This document shows, in pieces, positions 18,097-28,090 of a stretch of 64,000 nt of DNA; within the stretch, counting starts at the first letter, position 1; every line of letters starts with the position of its first letter. A model generated the notes under the pieces. That model saw nothing but the letters and a program-made list of their open reading frames with translations. It searched no databases and was not told where the DNA came from. The DNA is from Pseudomonas bijieensis. GTDB taxonomy: Bacteria; Pseudomonadota; Gammaproteobacteria; Pseudomonadales; Pseudomonadaceae. The stretch is from positions 5,579,501 through 5,643,500 of the forward strand of contig NZ_CP048810.1 in the NCBI RefSeq assembly GCF_013347965.1, in the 5' to 3' direction. The translations under genes and the position numbers were made by a program.

Positions 18097-19643
18097 CGGG
18101 CCGCTCCCGGACCGAACAGTCCGCGCCAGCCGTCACACAGTTCCTGTTGCAGGTGTGCCGGCGGAGGGCGATGCCCGTAGGCAATGTTCTGCCAATGCAA
18201 GGTCAGGTTTTTGCTGAAGCCCAGCAGGTTTTCCTGCTTGAGCTGTTCGACGCGTTGCAGCACCTGGCCTTCGGTGTCGGCCGGTTTCAGGGGGATCTTG
18301 AAGTCGTGATGCAATCGGCTGAGCAGCGCCCGGTACAGCAGGCCCAGGGCTTCACGGGGCTCTGTGGCCCACAGTTGTTCGACGCTGGCGGCCACGTCGG
18401 CGGGCAGGCTCTCTTCGCGAATATCCAGGCCGAACATGCGCGCAGGTGTTGCTCGTTCCGTTGGCGGGCGCTTCGTCGGTCGGCGATTGGCCAGGGTCTT
18501 GAATCTTTCACGGTAACGCCAGGCCAGCCAGGCGATAGCCCCCACCAGGCAAGCCCACAGCACCACCTGGATCAGTGCCGCGGCGATGTCGAAGCGTTGG
18601 CTGCCGAGCCATTTGAACAGGGCCTTGAGCCAGCTCGGTTTGGCCTCGTTCTCGGTCTCGGTCTCTGGGGATTCGGCGGTTTCTTCGCCGAAACGATAGC
18701 GGGTGACGGTCTCGGGGTTCTTGAACGGCGGGGCGTCAAGGATCGCCTTGATGCCGTCCCGGGAGGCTGCGCTGGTGAGGGGCTGGTTGAGCAGTCGTGG
18801 GCTGTCGGGGCCGCTGCTGTCCTCGGCGGCAAACGCCGGGGGCGCCAGCGGCAGTAGCATGAGCGCCAGCAGCATCAACACCGTGGCCACGCCGTTCAGG
18901 CGCTGACGCAGGCGCCGGAACACCAGCTCGATGTCCCACGCTTCGAGGATCGTGCGTCGGTTCAGGTAGAGGCTGAAGCCGCAGGCGACATACACCGGCT
19001 CCCACAGGATCAGCAGCAGCGGGTAGAGGAAGTTGACCAGGTGTTCGAACCACAACCAGTCCCGCTCCGCCGCCGACACCAACATCTCCCAATCCCATTG
19101 CAGTTCGACTTGTTGCGGCACGAACAGATAGAACAAGGCCATCAGGCCGAACCACAAGGCGGTTTCCAGATGCGCGCCGATGATGGTCAACCATTGCGCC
19201 GCGCCGCGGTTGCGTTGCAGCAATACCCGCAAGCGCTGCGTCCGCGCTTCGCCGGAAAGCCCCTCGAGTTGCACCACCGGCATCAGGAAGCTGCGGCTCA
19301 GGCTCAGCCTGCGCCAGGTCAGGCTGGCCAGCAACTGGGGCTTGAGCAGCGCCGGCCACTGGAGCAAGGCCTGCCTCAAGGTGGGGGTTTCGCCGAACAG
19401 CGCCTTGGACAGGATGTACAGCGGCAGACGCTCAAAGGCCGGCTTCAACCACCAGAACAGCATCACCACCAGCGACGGTGAATCCCACAGCAGCAGGGAT
19501 AACAACAGGTACACCGGCAGCGTGATGATCGCCCAACTGGTCATCAGCAGACGTCGATGCTGCTGGCTCATCAGCACGCCCAGGTCCATGGCTTCCCAGG
19601 TGGTGCGGGGGCGGATAACGACGGTGGCGTCACTCAGGCGCAT
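18093..19643 (-). CDS. DUF4129 domain membrane protein
   Basis: A 516-residue integral membrane protein. It has hydrophobic helices around 38-75, 155-180, 205-235 and 262-285, a long acidic linker (about 290-345), another helix (about 362-382), and a C-terminal cytosolic DUF4129 segment with REALGLLYRALLSRLHHD. The ATG at 19643 is preferred over a start at 19661, as it gives the shorter overlap (14 bases) with the SpoIIM gene. In other genomes DUF4129 can be fused to transglutaminase-like proteins, but no such catalytic triad is present here. It is the fourth gene from the DUF58 end of the cluster. Confidence 0.82.
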   Translation of the reverse strand: MRLSDATVVIRPRTTWEAMDLGVLMSQQHRRLLMTSWAIITLPVYLLLSLLLWDSPSLVVMLFWWLKPAFERLPLYILSKALFGETPTLRQALLQWPALLKPQLLASLTWRRLSLSRSFLMPVVQLEGLSGEARTQRLRVLLQRNRGAAQWLTIIGAHLETALWFGLMALFYLFVPQQVELQWDWEMLVSAAERDWLWFEHLVNFLYPLLLILWEPVYVACGFSLYLNRRTILEAWDIELVFRRLRQRLNGVATVLMLLALMLLPLAPPAFAAEDSSGPDSPRLLNQPLTSAASRDGIKAILDAPPFKNPETVTRYRFGEETAESPETETENEAKPSWLKALFKWLGSQRFDIAAALIQVVLWACLVGAIAWLAWRYRERFKTLANRRPTKRPPTERATPARMFGLDIREESLPADVAASVEQLWATEPREALGLLYRALLSRLHHDFKIPLKPADTEGQVLQRVEQLKQENLLGFSKNLTLHWQNIAYGHRPPPAHLQQELCDGWRGLFGPGAAR

Positions 19644-20604
19644 GGCGCACCCGTCCGGCAAACGACAGATAACTGATCACCAACAGCCACAACAAGGCGC
19701 CCACCGTATATTTGGTGGCGGGCGTCACGGCGCTGGAAGACCAGTAGGCCTCGATGAACGCGGCAATCAGCAGGAACAGCATCACGCCGCCGATCATCAG
19801 CACGCTTTTGCCCGCGGCGAGCCGCAAGGCCTCGCCCCGGGTCAGGCGCCCCGGCGCGATCAAGGCCCAGCCCAATTGCAGGCCCGCGGCCCCGGCCAGG
19901 GCGATGGCGGTGAGTTCGAAGGCGCCGTGGCCGATCACGAACGACCAGAACGTTCCCCCGGAGCCGATCTGGGTCAGGTGCCCGGCCACCGCGCCGATGG
20001 TCAGCCCATTGAAAAACAGGAAGAACGCGCTGCCCAGCCCAAACATCAAGCCACTGGCAAAGGTCTGAAAGGCAATGCCGATGTTGTGCATGATGTAGTA
20101 GCCGAACATGACCCAGTCCTCGCTGGCGGCCCGTTCGACCGAGCGACCCAGGTGCCCGGAGGCCGGGTCATACATGCTGCGGATCTGGCTGATTTCGTCG
20201 GCGCCGAGCACGCTGTAGACCAGTTCCGGGAACAGATAGACCAGTAGCCCGATGCCGACCAGGCTGCCCAGGAACATCAGGCTGGCAGCCAGCACGAATC
20301 GCCATTGTTCACGCACCAGGCGGGGGAAACCAACCAGGATAAAGGCCGAGAGGCTGGCCGATGGCCGGCTGCGGTCCCGGTAGAGTTGCTGGTGACCGCG
20401 CAGCGCCAGTTGTTGCAACGTGTCGACCAGCAAGCTGCTGTAGCCCCGGGCCTGGGCCAGTGCCAAGTGATGGCAAAGCCGTCGGTAGGTGGCAGGGAAG
20501 TCGCTGCTCTGGGGCACGCTGCGGCTGCGCTCCAGTTGGTCAAGTTGCCGGGACAGCTGCGCCCATTCCCCTTGGTAACGGCTTTCGAACAGGCTTTGTT
20601 TCAT
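19630..20604 (-). CDS. SpoIIM/DUF95-type stage II sporulation M-like membrane protein
   Basis: A 324-residue protein with a soluble N-terminal helical region (1-105), then about six membrane helices containing the DUF95 signature: GLGSAFFLFFNGLTIGAV with a following FVIGHGAFELTAI. Despite the family name it has no sporulation role in Pseudomonas. The same RDD-SpoIIM pairing with MoxR genes is found in many Gram-negatives. It starts at ATG 20604, overlapping the RDD stop by four bases. Confidence 0.88.
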   Translation of the reverse strand: MKQSLFESRYQGEWAQLSRQLDQLERSRSVPQSSDFPATYRRLCHHLALAQARGYSSLLVDTLQQLALRGHQQLYRDRSRPSASLSAFILVGFPRLVREQWRFVLAASLMFLGSLVGIGLLVYLFPELVYSVLGADEISQIRSMYDPASGHLGRSVERAASEDWVMFGYYIMHNIGIAFQTFASGLMFGLGSAFFLFFNGLTIGAVAGHLTQIGSGGTFWSFVIGHGAFELTAIALAGAAGLQLGWALIAPGRLTRGEALRLAAGKSVLMIGGVMLFLLIAAFIEAYWSSSAVTPATKYTVGALLWLLVISYLSFAGRVRHAPE

Positions 20605-21326
20605 GTTGGCCCCAACAAGCCGCGGGCGACGCCATTGAGTTCGGCGACGGCGTGCGGCACCTGGACGTTCAGTGGCGCGGCCAGGATGGCCGCCAGCTCG
20701 TTGACCCGCGCCTGGGACAGTTCTGCCTGGCGTTCGGCGAAGCCCAGCACCGCGCGTTGTTCCTGCAGGCTCAGGGTGAAAGGCGTTCGTATCGGGGCCG
20801 CCATTGGCAATGCGGGGCGTTTGACCGGCTGCTCGCGATACACCACCAGCGTGCCGGCCGCGAGGTCGCCCAGGCGCTTGAATGCCGGGTGTTGCAGGCA
20901 ACTGATGGCGCCGAAGGTGTAGCCGAAGGGCAGCATGTCGACGAAACGCAGGAGGTTGCGGATCAACGACGCCGACCAACCGATGGGCCGACCGTCGTCC
21001 TGTACCACGCGCAGGCCCATGATCTGTTTGCCGGGAGAGCGCCCCTGGTTGAGCACCTCGAACAGCACCATGTACCACCAACTGACGACAAACAGCAGGA
21101 TCGATCCCAGGCCGATCCCCAGCTCGCCGAAAAACGCCAGCACCAGGAAGAAAAGCCCCAGGACCAACCCGCGTATGCCCAGGTCGATGGCGAAGGCGAT
21201 TGCACGCGGCATCAATCCCGCCGGGCGCAGCGGCAGGTCGATGCCTTCGGGCGTTTCAACCTGATAGCGCGTGTCCAGGGGCGCGGGCAGCGTCGCGTTC
21301 CTTTGCAGTGCTGGTGTCTCGAGCAT
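20601..21326 (-). CDS. RDD family membrane protein
   Basis: A 241-residue protein and the first gene of the MoxR cluster. The RDD domain (about 35-165) has three helices with the conserved arginine and aspartates in RAIAFAIDLGIRG and in GRSPGKQIMGLRVV. A soluble tail follows. The ATG at 21326 is used rather than a TTG two codons earlier. Some RDD proteins act as ion antiporters, but this is not shown for cluster members. The promoter of the whole operon should lie in 21327-21470, before the REP array. Confidence 0.88.
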   Translation of the reverse strand: MLETPALQRNATLPAPLDTRYQVETPEGIDLPLRPAGLMPRAIAFAIDLGIRGLVLGLFFLVLAFFGELGIGLGSILLFVVSWWYMVLFEVLNQGRSPGKQIMGLRVVQDDGRPIGWSASLIRNLLRFVDMLPFGYTFGAISCLQHPAFKRLGDLAAGTLVVYREQPVKRPALPMAAPIRTPFTLSLQEQRAVLGFAERQAELSQARVNELAAILAAPLNVQVPHAVAELNGVARGLLGPT

Positions 21327-21473
21327 GGGCAACCTGTGATGGGCCAGACCGAATGTTCAATCTCGGCCCAGATGCTAGCAGTCTTCGTGCGGGCAAACGA
21401 TACAACTGTGTATGTCATTTCATGGTTAGCAACGGAATTGAGAGGGCGAACACTGTCTGTTCCTGACCTACCG

Positions 21474-21631
21474 CCATCGCGAGCAGGCTCGCTCCCATAG
21501 GGGGGCGGTGGGCAGTGCATTCGAGGGCGCCATAGATCAACTGTGGGAGCGAGCCTGCTCGCGATGACGGCGTTACATTCAACATCAATACAAGCTGACC
21601 CACCGCCATTGCGAGCAGGCTCGCTCCCACA
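21474..21631. repeat. three REP sequences
   Basis: REPs at 21474-21499 (reverse), 21541-21567 (forward) and 21604-21631 (reverse) in the divergent gap between the RDD operon and sbcB. The remaining bases of 21327-21732 must hold both promoters; no clear -35/-10 pair stands out. Confidence 0.88.
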
Positions 21632-21732
21632 AGGGGGGGGGCCGCGCATTGGCATTCAAAAGTTACAGGACTGCTGGTCGCCGGCGGGTTCGAACGCCTA
21701 GACTTCGCCAGTCTTCAGTTCAGGAACAGCCC

Positions 21733-23169
21733 GTGACTTCCATTTTCTGGTACGACTACGAAACCACCGGCATCAACCCGCGTTGTGACCGGCCCTTGCA
21801 GGTGGCGGGTATCCGAACCGATTTCGAGCTCAATGAAATCGACGAGCCGGTGAACCTGTATTGCCGGCCTAGCGATGACATCCTGCCCCATCCGGCAGCC
21901 TGTGCGATTACCGGTATCACCCCGGCATGCCTGGTCGAGAAAGGCTTGAGCGAAGCCGATTTCATGACCCGTGTCCACGGACAACTGGCAGCGCCCGGCA
22001 CCTGTGGCGCCGGCTACAACACCCTGCGCTTCGACGATGAAATGACCCGCTACAGCCTCTATCGGAATTTCTTCGACCCGTACGCGCGGGAATGGCAGGG
22101 CGGCAACAGTCGTTGGGACCTGATCGATGTGGTGCGCGCCGCTTATGCGCTGCGCCCCGATGGCATTGTCTGGCCGCAAGAGGATGGTCGCGTGACCCTC
22201 AAGCTCGAGCGCCTGACCGCCGCCAATGGCATCGATCATGGCCAGGCCCACGACGCATTGTCGGACGTGCGCGCGACCATCGCCCTGGCGCGCCTGATCC
22301 GGCAGAAGCAGCCCAGGCTCTACGATTGGTTGTTCCAGTTGCGCAGTAAACAGAAGGTGATGGACCAGATCCGCCTGTTGCAGCCCATGGTGCATATTTC
22401 CGGTCGCTTCTCGGCGGCGCGCAACTACATCGGTGTGGTCTTGCCGTTGGCCTGGCATCCGAAAAACCGCAACGCCCTGATTGTCTGTGACCTGCACCTG
22501 GACCCCCAGGGCCTGCTGGACCTCGATGCCGAAAGCCTGCGCCAGCGCTTGTATACCCGCCGGGAAGCATTGCTCGAAGGAGAGTTGCCGGTGCCGCTCA
22601 AGCTTATCCATATCAACAAGTGTCCGGTGATCGCGCCGTTGTCGGTGCTGCGTGCCGAGGACCAGCAGCGATTGGAACTGGACATGGAGGGCTATCAGCA
22701 GCGGGCATTGCGGCTAACTGACGCACAGAAAGTTTGGCAGGATAAACTTCAGGCTATTTATGCTCGCGAGGATTTCAGCGCCAGCGAGGATCCCGAGCAA
22801 CAGTTATACGCAGGCTTCTTGGGCGATCGTGATCGGCGTTTATGTGAACAAGTGCGCATGGCTGATCCGGCGCAATTGGCTCAAGAACGCTGGCCGTTCG
22901 ATGATGAGCGTTTGCCGGAACTATTGTTCCGATATCGCGCACGCAACTTTCCGGACACGTTGAATCCTGAAGAGCAGGGGCGTTGGAGACTTTTCTGCCA
23001 ACAACGTCTGTCATCCCCGGAATGGGGCGCGCCTAATACCTTGGAAAGTTTTGATGAAGCGATGGCAGAGTGGATGACGCTGTCTACACCAATGCAGCGA
23101 GAAGTACTCGCGGAGTGGCAGGGCTATAGCCAGCAATTGCGCAAACGTTTAAGCCTTGAGCCGCGATGA
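21733..23169 (+). CDS. sbcB: exodeoxyribonuclease I
   Basis: A 478-residue 3'-to-5' single-strand DNA exonuclease used in recombination and mismatch repair. The DEDDh catalytic motifs are visible: WYDYETTG near the N-terminus (Exo I), YNTLRFDDEM (Exo II) and HGQAHDALSDV (Exo III), followed by the SH3-like and helical ExoI domains. The start is the GTG at 21733, because the family begins directly before TSIFWYDYET; upstream codons come from the REP region. An AGGAA ribosome site precedes it. In PAO1 the same gene (PA4316) is next to mvaT. Confidence 0.95.
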   Translation: MTSIFWYDYETTGINPRCDRPLQVAGIRTDFELNEIDEPVNLYCRPSDDILPHPAACAITGITPACLVEKGLSEADFMTRVHGQLAAPGTCGAGYNTLRFDDEMTRYSLYRNFFDPYAREWQGGNSRWDLIDVVRAAYALRPDGIVWPQEDGRVTLKLERLTAANGIDHGQAHDALSDVRATIALARLIRQKQPRLYDWLFQLRSKQKVMDQIRLLQPMVHISGRFSAARNYIGVVLPLAWHPKNRNALIVCDLHLDPQGLLDLDAESLRQRLYTRREALLEGELPVPLKLIHINKCPVIAPLSVLRAEDQQRLELDMEGYQQRALRLTDAQKVWQDKLQAIYAREDFSASEDPEQQLYAGFLGDRDRRLCEQVRMADPAQLAQERWPFDDERLPELLFRYRARNFPDTLNPEEQGRWRLFCQQRLSSPEWGAPNTLESFDEAMAEWMTLSTPMQREVLAEWQGYSQQLRKRLSLEPR

Positions 23170-23189
23170 AATAAAAAGATGGCAGGCAT

Positions 23190-23220
23190 AAAAAAAGCCA
23201 GCAATCGCTGGCGTTTTTTG
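23190..23220. terminator. bidirectional terminator between sbcB and mvaT
   Basis: Stem GCCAGC-AATC-GCTGGC (23197-23212) flanked by A7 on the left and T6 on the right, so it can stop transcripts from both genes. Confidence 0.9.
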
Positions 23221-23250
23221 TTCGCAAAGAATGGTGCGAAGCGCTAAGGC

Positions 23251-23628
23251 TTAGCCCAGCAGGGTTGCCCAGCCTTCAACCACGTCACCGCCCCACTTGG
23301 CTTTCCACTCTTTCAGAGTCTTGTGGTTGCCACCTTTGGTTTCGATGACTTCACCGTTGTGCGGGTTCTTGTATTGCTTAACTTTGCGAGCGCGTTTGGT
23401 GCCGGTAGTTTTGACGGCACCACGTGGTGCTTTGCTCGACTTGGCTTCTGGATCCAGCAGGGCAATGATGTCGCGCAGCGACTTGGAGTATTCGCCCATC
23501 AGAGTGCGCAGTTTGCCTTCGAATTCAAGCTCGGTTTGCAGTTTGTCGTCTTGGGACAGATTTTTCAGGCGAGCTTGCAGTTCTTTGATGGCTTCTTCTG
23601 TGGCGCGGTATTCATTGATCAAGGACAT
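23251..23628 (-). CDS. mvaT: MvaT, H-NS-like xenogeneic silencer
   Basis: A 125-residue nucleoid protein that coats AT-rich DNA and silences acquired genes. The N-terminal coiled coil (MSLINEYRATEEAIKELQ onward, about 1-60) mediates oligomerisation. The C-terminal domain (about 80-125) carries the AT-minor-groove segment with ETKGGN between lysine-rich strands, characteristic of MvaT/MvaU. The ATG at 23628 gives the standard N-terminus. The 300 bases upstream are unusually AT rich, which would suit auto-regulation. Confidence 0.96.
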   Translation of the reverse strand: MSLINEYRATEEAIKELQARLKNLSQDDKLQTELEFEGKLRTLMGEYSKSLRDIIALLDPEAKSSKAPRGAVKTTGTKRARKVKQYKNPHNGEVIETKGGNHKTLKEWKAKWGGDVVEGWATLLG

Positions 23629-23935
23629 GTGGACTACCTTATGTAGGACGCGGGTGACAAGGAGACAGTGCGGCAATAGTAATCAGACAGTTTCATCAAG
23701 TAAACATTTAACCGGTGTTTTATTTAATTAATTAGTGCTGTGCCACAAAAATGCCTGTTGCAGTTAAATACCGCGACAGATGCCTTCACATCTGTTCACA
23801 CATATAGCCTGCTTGCCCCGACCGCGCAGGTCGTGGCCCGGGGGCGTCGCTGAGAAGGTGGCGTGTCATCGATACTGCAGTTTTGCCGCGCAATGGCTAG
23901 AATGGCCGCCTTTGCGAAGTTCTGGAGTTTCCCTA
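23629..23935. promoter_or_regulatory. AT-rich mvaT/purU divergent promoter region
   Basis: The stretch 23680-23765 has long A/T runs (including TTTTATTTAATTAATTAG), far below the local GC, and is a plausible MvaT binding and promoter region. A TAGAAT (23898-23903) lies 33 bases before the purU start and could be its -10 box; no good -35 was found. Confidence 0.45.
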
Positions 23936-24784
<849 letters not shown>

Positions 24785-24794
24785 CTACACTGCA

Positions 24795-24828
24795 AAGGGC
24801 CTGGACGAGCGATCGCCAGGCCTTTTTA
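24795..24828 (+). terminator. terminator of purU
   Basis: Stem AAGGGCCTGG with CCAGGCCTTTTT begins 10 bases past the stop codon and ends in five T residues. Confidence 0.88.
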
Positions 24829-24846
24829 CTGAAGAACAACGATGTC

Positions 24847-24976
24847 CGTGGCAGGGAGCTTGCTCCTGCTGGGCTGCGAAGCAGACCAAAAAATTCAACA
24901 CCGTGCATCGGGAAAGTAGAGTAGGCAGGTTTTACGACTGCTGCGCAGCCGAGCGGGAGCAAGCTCCCTCGCCACG
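24847..24976. repeat. large palindromic repeat, GTGGCGAGGGAGC family
   Basis: Outer arms CGTGGCAGGGAGCTTGCTCC (left) and GGAGCAAGCTCCCTCGCCACG (right), with inner arms GGGCTGCGAAGCAG and CTGCTGCGCAGCC-like. It closely resembles the copy at 50248-50339. Confidence 0.85.
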
Positions 24977-25011
24977 GTGATTTTCATGCCACCTCAAGGG
25001 AGGAACGCGCC

Positions 25012-25185
25012 ATGACCGATCCATTGGACAAAGCCACTTCCAACGCGCCGGCGACCTTGGGCGAGGGCTGCCTCAGCCGCTACGACCCCGACGCGTTGAG
25101 CCCGGAGGACGGCACTGAGTTTCCCGATGCCGCGCAATTGTGGGAGCAGTTGCATCCCCAGGACGATTCTGAACAGAAACCTTGA
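25012..25185 (+). CDS. small acidic hypothetical protein, 57 aa
   Basis: A short frame from ATG 25012 to TGA 25185 behind a strong AAGGGAGGA ribosome site. The product is acidic and lacks any hydrophobic segment: MTDPLDKATSNAP at the start and DAAQLWEQLHPQDDSEQKP at the end. It lies four bases from the end of the convergent YbhN-type gene. Codon use looks typical of the genome. Function unknown. Confidence 0.6.
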   Translation: MTDPLDKATSNAPATLGEGCLSRYDPDALSPEDGTEFPDAAQLWEQLHPQDDSEQKP

Positions 25186-25189
25186 TCTG

Positions 25190-26197
25190 TCAGGCTTGCC
25201 TGAGCCGAATCAGTTTCTTGATCAACGGCCGCCCGACCATCAGGAAGAACACCGGCCCACCGGCCACCAGATAAAAGTAATAGGTCACCGCCCGCCAGAT
25301 CAGAATCGCCGCCGCCGCGGTGGATTTGCCCACCATGGGCGCCAGCAGCGCCGCCGAGGTCAACTCCGCCGCTCCGGCACCGCCCGGCAACAGGCTGAAC
25401 TGCCCCGCGCTCAAGGACAGCATCTGGATCAGGAAACACCAGGCCCATTGCAAATCCGCCCCCAGCCCCCTCAATGCCAGGTACAACACGCTGTAGCGCA
25501 ACGCCCAGTGCAGGCAGGTCAGGCCGAAGACCTGGAACAGTGTCTGTCGTGGCAACTTCAAGGTGTCGGTGAACGCCGCCAGAAAGCTCAGGATCTTGCG
25601 TGCCCAGCGTCGGCGGGTGAGGGGCTTCACACGCAAGTGACGCAGCAATCGAGCGCCCAGCAGAATCAGCTTGCGGTGATAACGGGCCACCAGTACGCAG
25701 CCGAACAGCCCGCCGAACAATGAAATCGCGCTCAACACCAGCATCCATTCCATGCGCTGGCTGAGGTTCTGGAACAGCGCGTAAAACAGAATGCCCACCA
25801 GGGCGCAGAGGAAGAACAGCAAGTCGCTCAACTGATCCATGGCAAACACCGCGCTGCCATGGGCCGGGCGCACGCCGTTGCGCGCCAGCAGGGCCATCAG
25901 CGTCAGCGGGCCGCCACTGCCTCCGGGCGTCGCGCACATGGCGAACTCGGTGGACATCACCACGCCGACGCTTTTCAGTCCGCTGATGCGACCACGATGT
26001 TCGCCTAGCAACAGGCGCAAGCGCACGGAGTTCAAGCCCCAGCACAGCACGATCATGCCGAGCATGGCCAGCAGCAGCGACAAGGGAAAACGCTGCACCC
26101 GCGACCACATTTCCCCGCCGCCCACCAGCAGCGGAACCAGCAGCGGAACCAGCAGCGCCGTGAGCAGCGCGGCGCCCAGCCAGATCAGCCGTTTCAT
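25190..26197 (-). CDS. YbhN/UPF0104-type (lysylphosphatidylglycerol synthase TM region) membrane protein
   Basis: A 335-residue integral membrane protein with about eight helices, matching the flippase-like half of MprF without the synthase domain. Conserved parts include SLKSVGVVMSTEFAMCATPGG near residue 75 and LLPGGAGAAELTSAALL near residue 265. The first helix contains the short tandem repeat LLVPLLVPLLV, encoded by a duplicated 12-base unit. The start overlaps the DUF2334 stop by four bases. It forms an operon with a GT4 glycosyltransferase and a deacetylase-like protein, hinting at assembly or transport of a glycolipid; this is inference. Confidence 0.87.
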   Translation of the reverse strand: MKRLIWLGAALLTALLVPLLVPLLVGGGEMWSRVQRFPLSLLLAMLGMIVLCWGLNSVRLRLLLGEHRGRISGLKSVGVVMSTEFAMCATPGGSGGPLTLMALLARNGVRPAHGSAVFAMDQLSDLLFFLCALVGILFYALFQNLSQRMEWMLVLSAISLFGGLFGCVLVARYHRKLILLGARLLRHLRVKPLTRRRWARKILSFLAAFTDTLKLPRQTLFQVFGLTCLHWALRYSVLYLALRGLGADLQWAWCFLIQMLSLSAGQFSLLPGGAGAAELTSAALLAPMVGKSTAAAAILIWRAVTYYFYLVAGGPVFFLMVGRPLIKKLIRLRQA

Positions 26198-26961
26198 GCG
26201 GCGCTGCGGGCCCGCAGCCCCTGGGTCGCCAGCCAGTCGAGCTTGGTCATCGGCACGCGGCCGTCGTTGAGCAGGCGTTCGAGGGTGCGCAGCCAATAGT
26301 CCCGGGAAAACGTGTGGCGCATGTCCACCGGGTGCAGGCCCAGGCGAATTACCGGTGCCTGGCGCCAGCGTTGTTCACGCTGGTCGCTGATGACTTTCGA
26401 CAGGCCACGGCGCCAGGCGCTGCGAGCACTCCAGACCAGCCCCGGCGCGTCGATGGCGGTGAAATCGGGCAAGCGATAAAGGTGTTGGGTGTCGCTGGTG
26501 TAGCTCAGCGGTAACTGACGCAAGGCCTGGCGCGTACCTTCGCTCATCAGCCAGGCCGGGGCGACGAAACCTTCCAGCGGCCAGTGGTAGCGCTCGAAGG
26601 TTTGGATACCGGCGCGCAGGCGGGCGAGGGCCTGCGCCTCGGACAGATGGTAGAACTCCCCCTCATGGGTATAGACCCGGCGCATGAACCAGTCCTTGGG
26701 ATGAAGGGCGACAGGGCCGTCGTCGCAATGGTAGTAGCCATGCAACACCAGTTCGTCGCCGCGCTCGACCCGGCTGTCGAGCAGGCGCCGAAAGCCGGGG
26801 TGAGCCTCCAGGTCATTGGTGCGGTGAAAGTCCGGCACTACCAGCCAGGTCATTGGCACTTGGCCGAGGGCATCAACGGCCTCGACGAAGGGCTGGTAGT
26901 CGGGCCAGGTTTGCGGTGCTACGTCGTGCAGCACCAATAGCACGCTGGGCGGTTGATTCAT
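26194..26961 (-). CDS. DUF2334 polysaccharide deacetylase-like protein
   Basis: A 255-residue cytosolic protein of the carbohydrate esterase 4-like DUF2334 family. Metal-site motifs are LHDVAP (about 12-17) and HGYYHCDD (about 73-80), and GFVAPAWLMS carries a conserved substrate-pocket segment. No signal peptide is seen. The ATG at 26961 is preferred; an alternative at 26985 would overlap the glycosyltransferase stop. It is the middle gene of a three-gene operon, so a deacetylation step on the sugar added by the upstream glycosyltransferase is possible but unproven. Confidence 0.87.
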   Translation of the reverse strand: MNQPPSVLLVLHDVAPQTWPDYQPFVEAVDALGQVPMTWLVVPDFHRTNDLEAHPGFRRLLDSRVERGDELVLHGYYHCDDGPVALHPKDWFMRRVYTHEGEFYHLSEAQALARLRAGIQTFERYHWPLEGFVAPAWLMSEGTRQALRQLPLSYTSDTQHLYRLPDFTAIDAPGLVWSARSAWRRGLSKVISDQREQRWRQAPVIRLGLHPVDMRHTFSRDYWLRTLERLLNDGRVPMTKLDWLATQGLRARSAA

Positions 26962-26977
26962 CGACACGGACCTCGCC

Positions 26978-28090
26978 TCAACCATTGGCCAGCAGCGGCA
27001 TCTGTTCGCCGAGCACGGCGTAGTAATGCCCCAGCAAGCTGTTGACCACGGAGTCCCAGGCGTAACGGCGCTCCACATGCTGACGCGCCAGAACCCCACG
27101 GCGTTGGCAACCTTCGGAGAAAAGCTGCCGCACGGCGTTGGCCATGGCCTGCGGGTTGTTGGGCGTGCACAGCAGCCCGCAGTCTTCATGGACGATTTCG
27201 GTGAAGGCCCCGGCCGCCACCGCCACCACGGGAATACCGCTGGCCATGGCTTCGAGGATCACCAGGCCGAAGGTCTCCTGGTCGCCAGCGTGCAACAGGG
27301 CGTCGGCGCTGGCCATGAGCCGGGCGACTTGCGGCGCCGGGCAGAACTCATCGATTACCGTGACGTTGTCCGGCACCACGGCGGGCATCGACGAGCCCAC
27401 CAACAACAGGTGGTAGCGTTCGCCCAGGCGCTTCATGCACTTGAGCAGCACCGGCAGGTTTTTTTCCTTGGAGCCACGACCGGCGAAAATCAGCAGGCGC
27501 GTGTCTTCGGCGATACCCAGCTCAGCCCGCAGCTCCGGGTCGCGGGCGGCCGGGTTGAAGGTCTGCAGGTCGACGCCCAGCGGTTGCACGTAGACGTTCT
27601 TGACCCCCAACCCGGTCAGTTTGTCGGCCATGACCTGGCTGGGTGCCAGGACCCGGTCGAAATTGCCGTACAACTTGCTGACATAGGCTTCGATGTTGGG
27701 GGTGAACCAGTTGCCCATGCGATTGCTCACCAACAGTGGCAGGTCGGAGTGATAAAAGCCGATAACGGGCACGTCGAGCTGGCGCCGTGCGTCCAGGGCC
27801 GCCCATGCGGTGAGGTAGGGGTCGCCGACTTCAATCAGATCCGGTTGCAGATCATGCAGGACATTGCGCCAGGGGGCCAGGCGAAGTGGGAAACGATAGC
27901 CCTTGCCGAAAGGCAGGGCGGGGGCCGGAACCTTGTAGATCCCATCGTGCTCGCTCAAATGCGCGCCGGGGATCAGCAGGCTGTGGCGAATCCCGGGCCG
28001 ATCGCCCAGGCGTCGGTGCTTGGCATCCAGATAAGTGCGCACGCCTCCGCTGGCGGGGGCGTAGAACATGGTGATGTCCGCTATGTGCAC
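26978..28090 (-). CDS. GT4 family glycosyltransferase
   Basis: A 370-residue GT-B fold enzyme. The N-terminal acceptor domain has GGVRTYLDAKHRRL; the C-terminal nucleotide-sugar domain has AGRGSKEKNLP and the E-x7-E segment ETFGLVILEAMASGIPVV, as in mannosyl- or glucosyltransferases of family 4. The start is a GTG at 28090, since the family N-terminus HIADITMFYAPASGG follows at once. Donor and acceptor are unknown. It is first of three genes, with a gap of 16 bases to the deacetylase-like gene. Confidence 0.9.
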   Translation of the reverse strand: MHIADITMFYAPASGGVRTYLDAKHRRLGDRPGIRHSLLIPGAHLSEHDGIYKVPAPALPFGKGYRFPLRLAPWRNVLHDLQPDLIEVGDPYLTAWAALDARRQLDVPVIGFYHSDLPLLVSNRMGNWFTPNIEAYVSKLYGNFDRVLAPSQVMADKLTGLGVKNVYVQPLGVDLQTFNPAARDPELRAELGIAEDTRLLIFAGRGSKEKNLPVLLKCMKRLGERYHLLLVGSSMPAVVPDNVTVIDEFCPAPQVARLMASADALLHAGDQETFGLVILEAMASGIPVVAVAAGAFTEIVHEDCGLLCTPNNPQAMANAVRQLFSEGCQRRGVLARQHVERRYAWDSVVNSLLGHYYAVLGEQMPLLANG

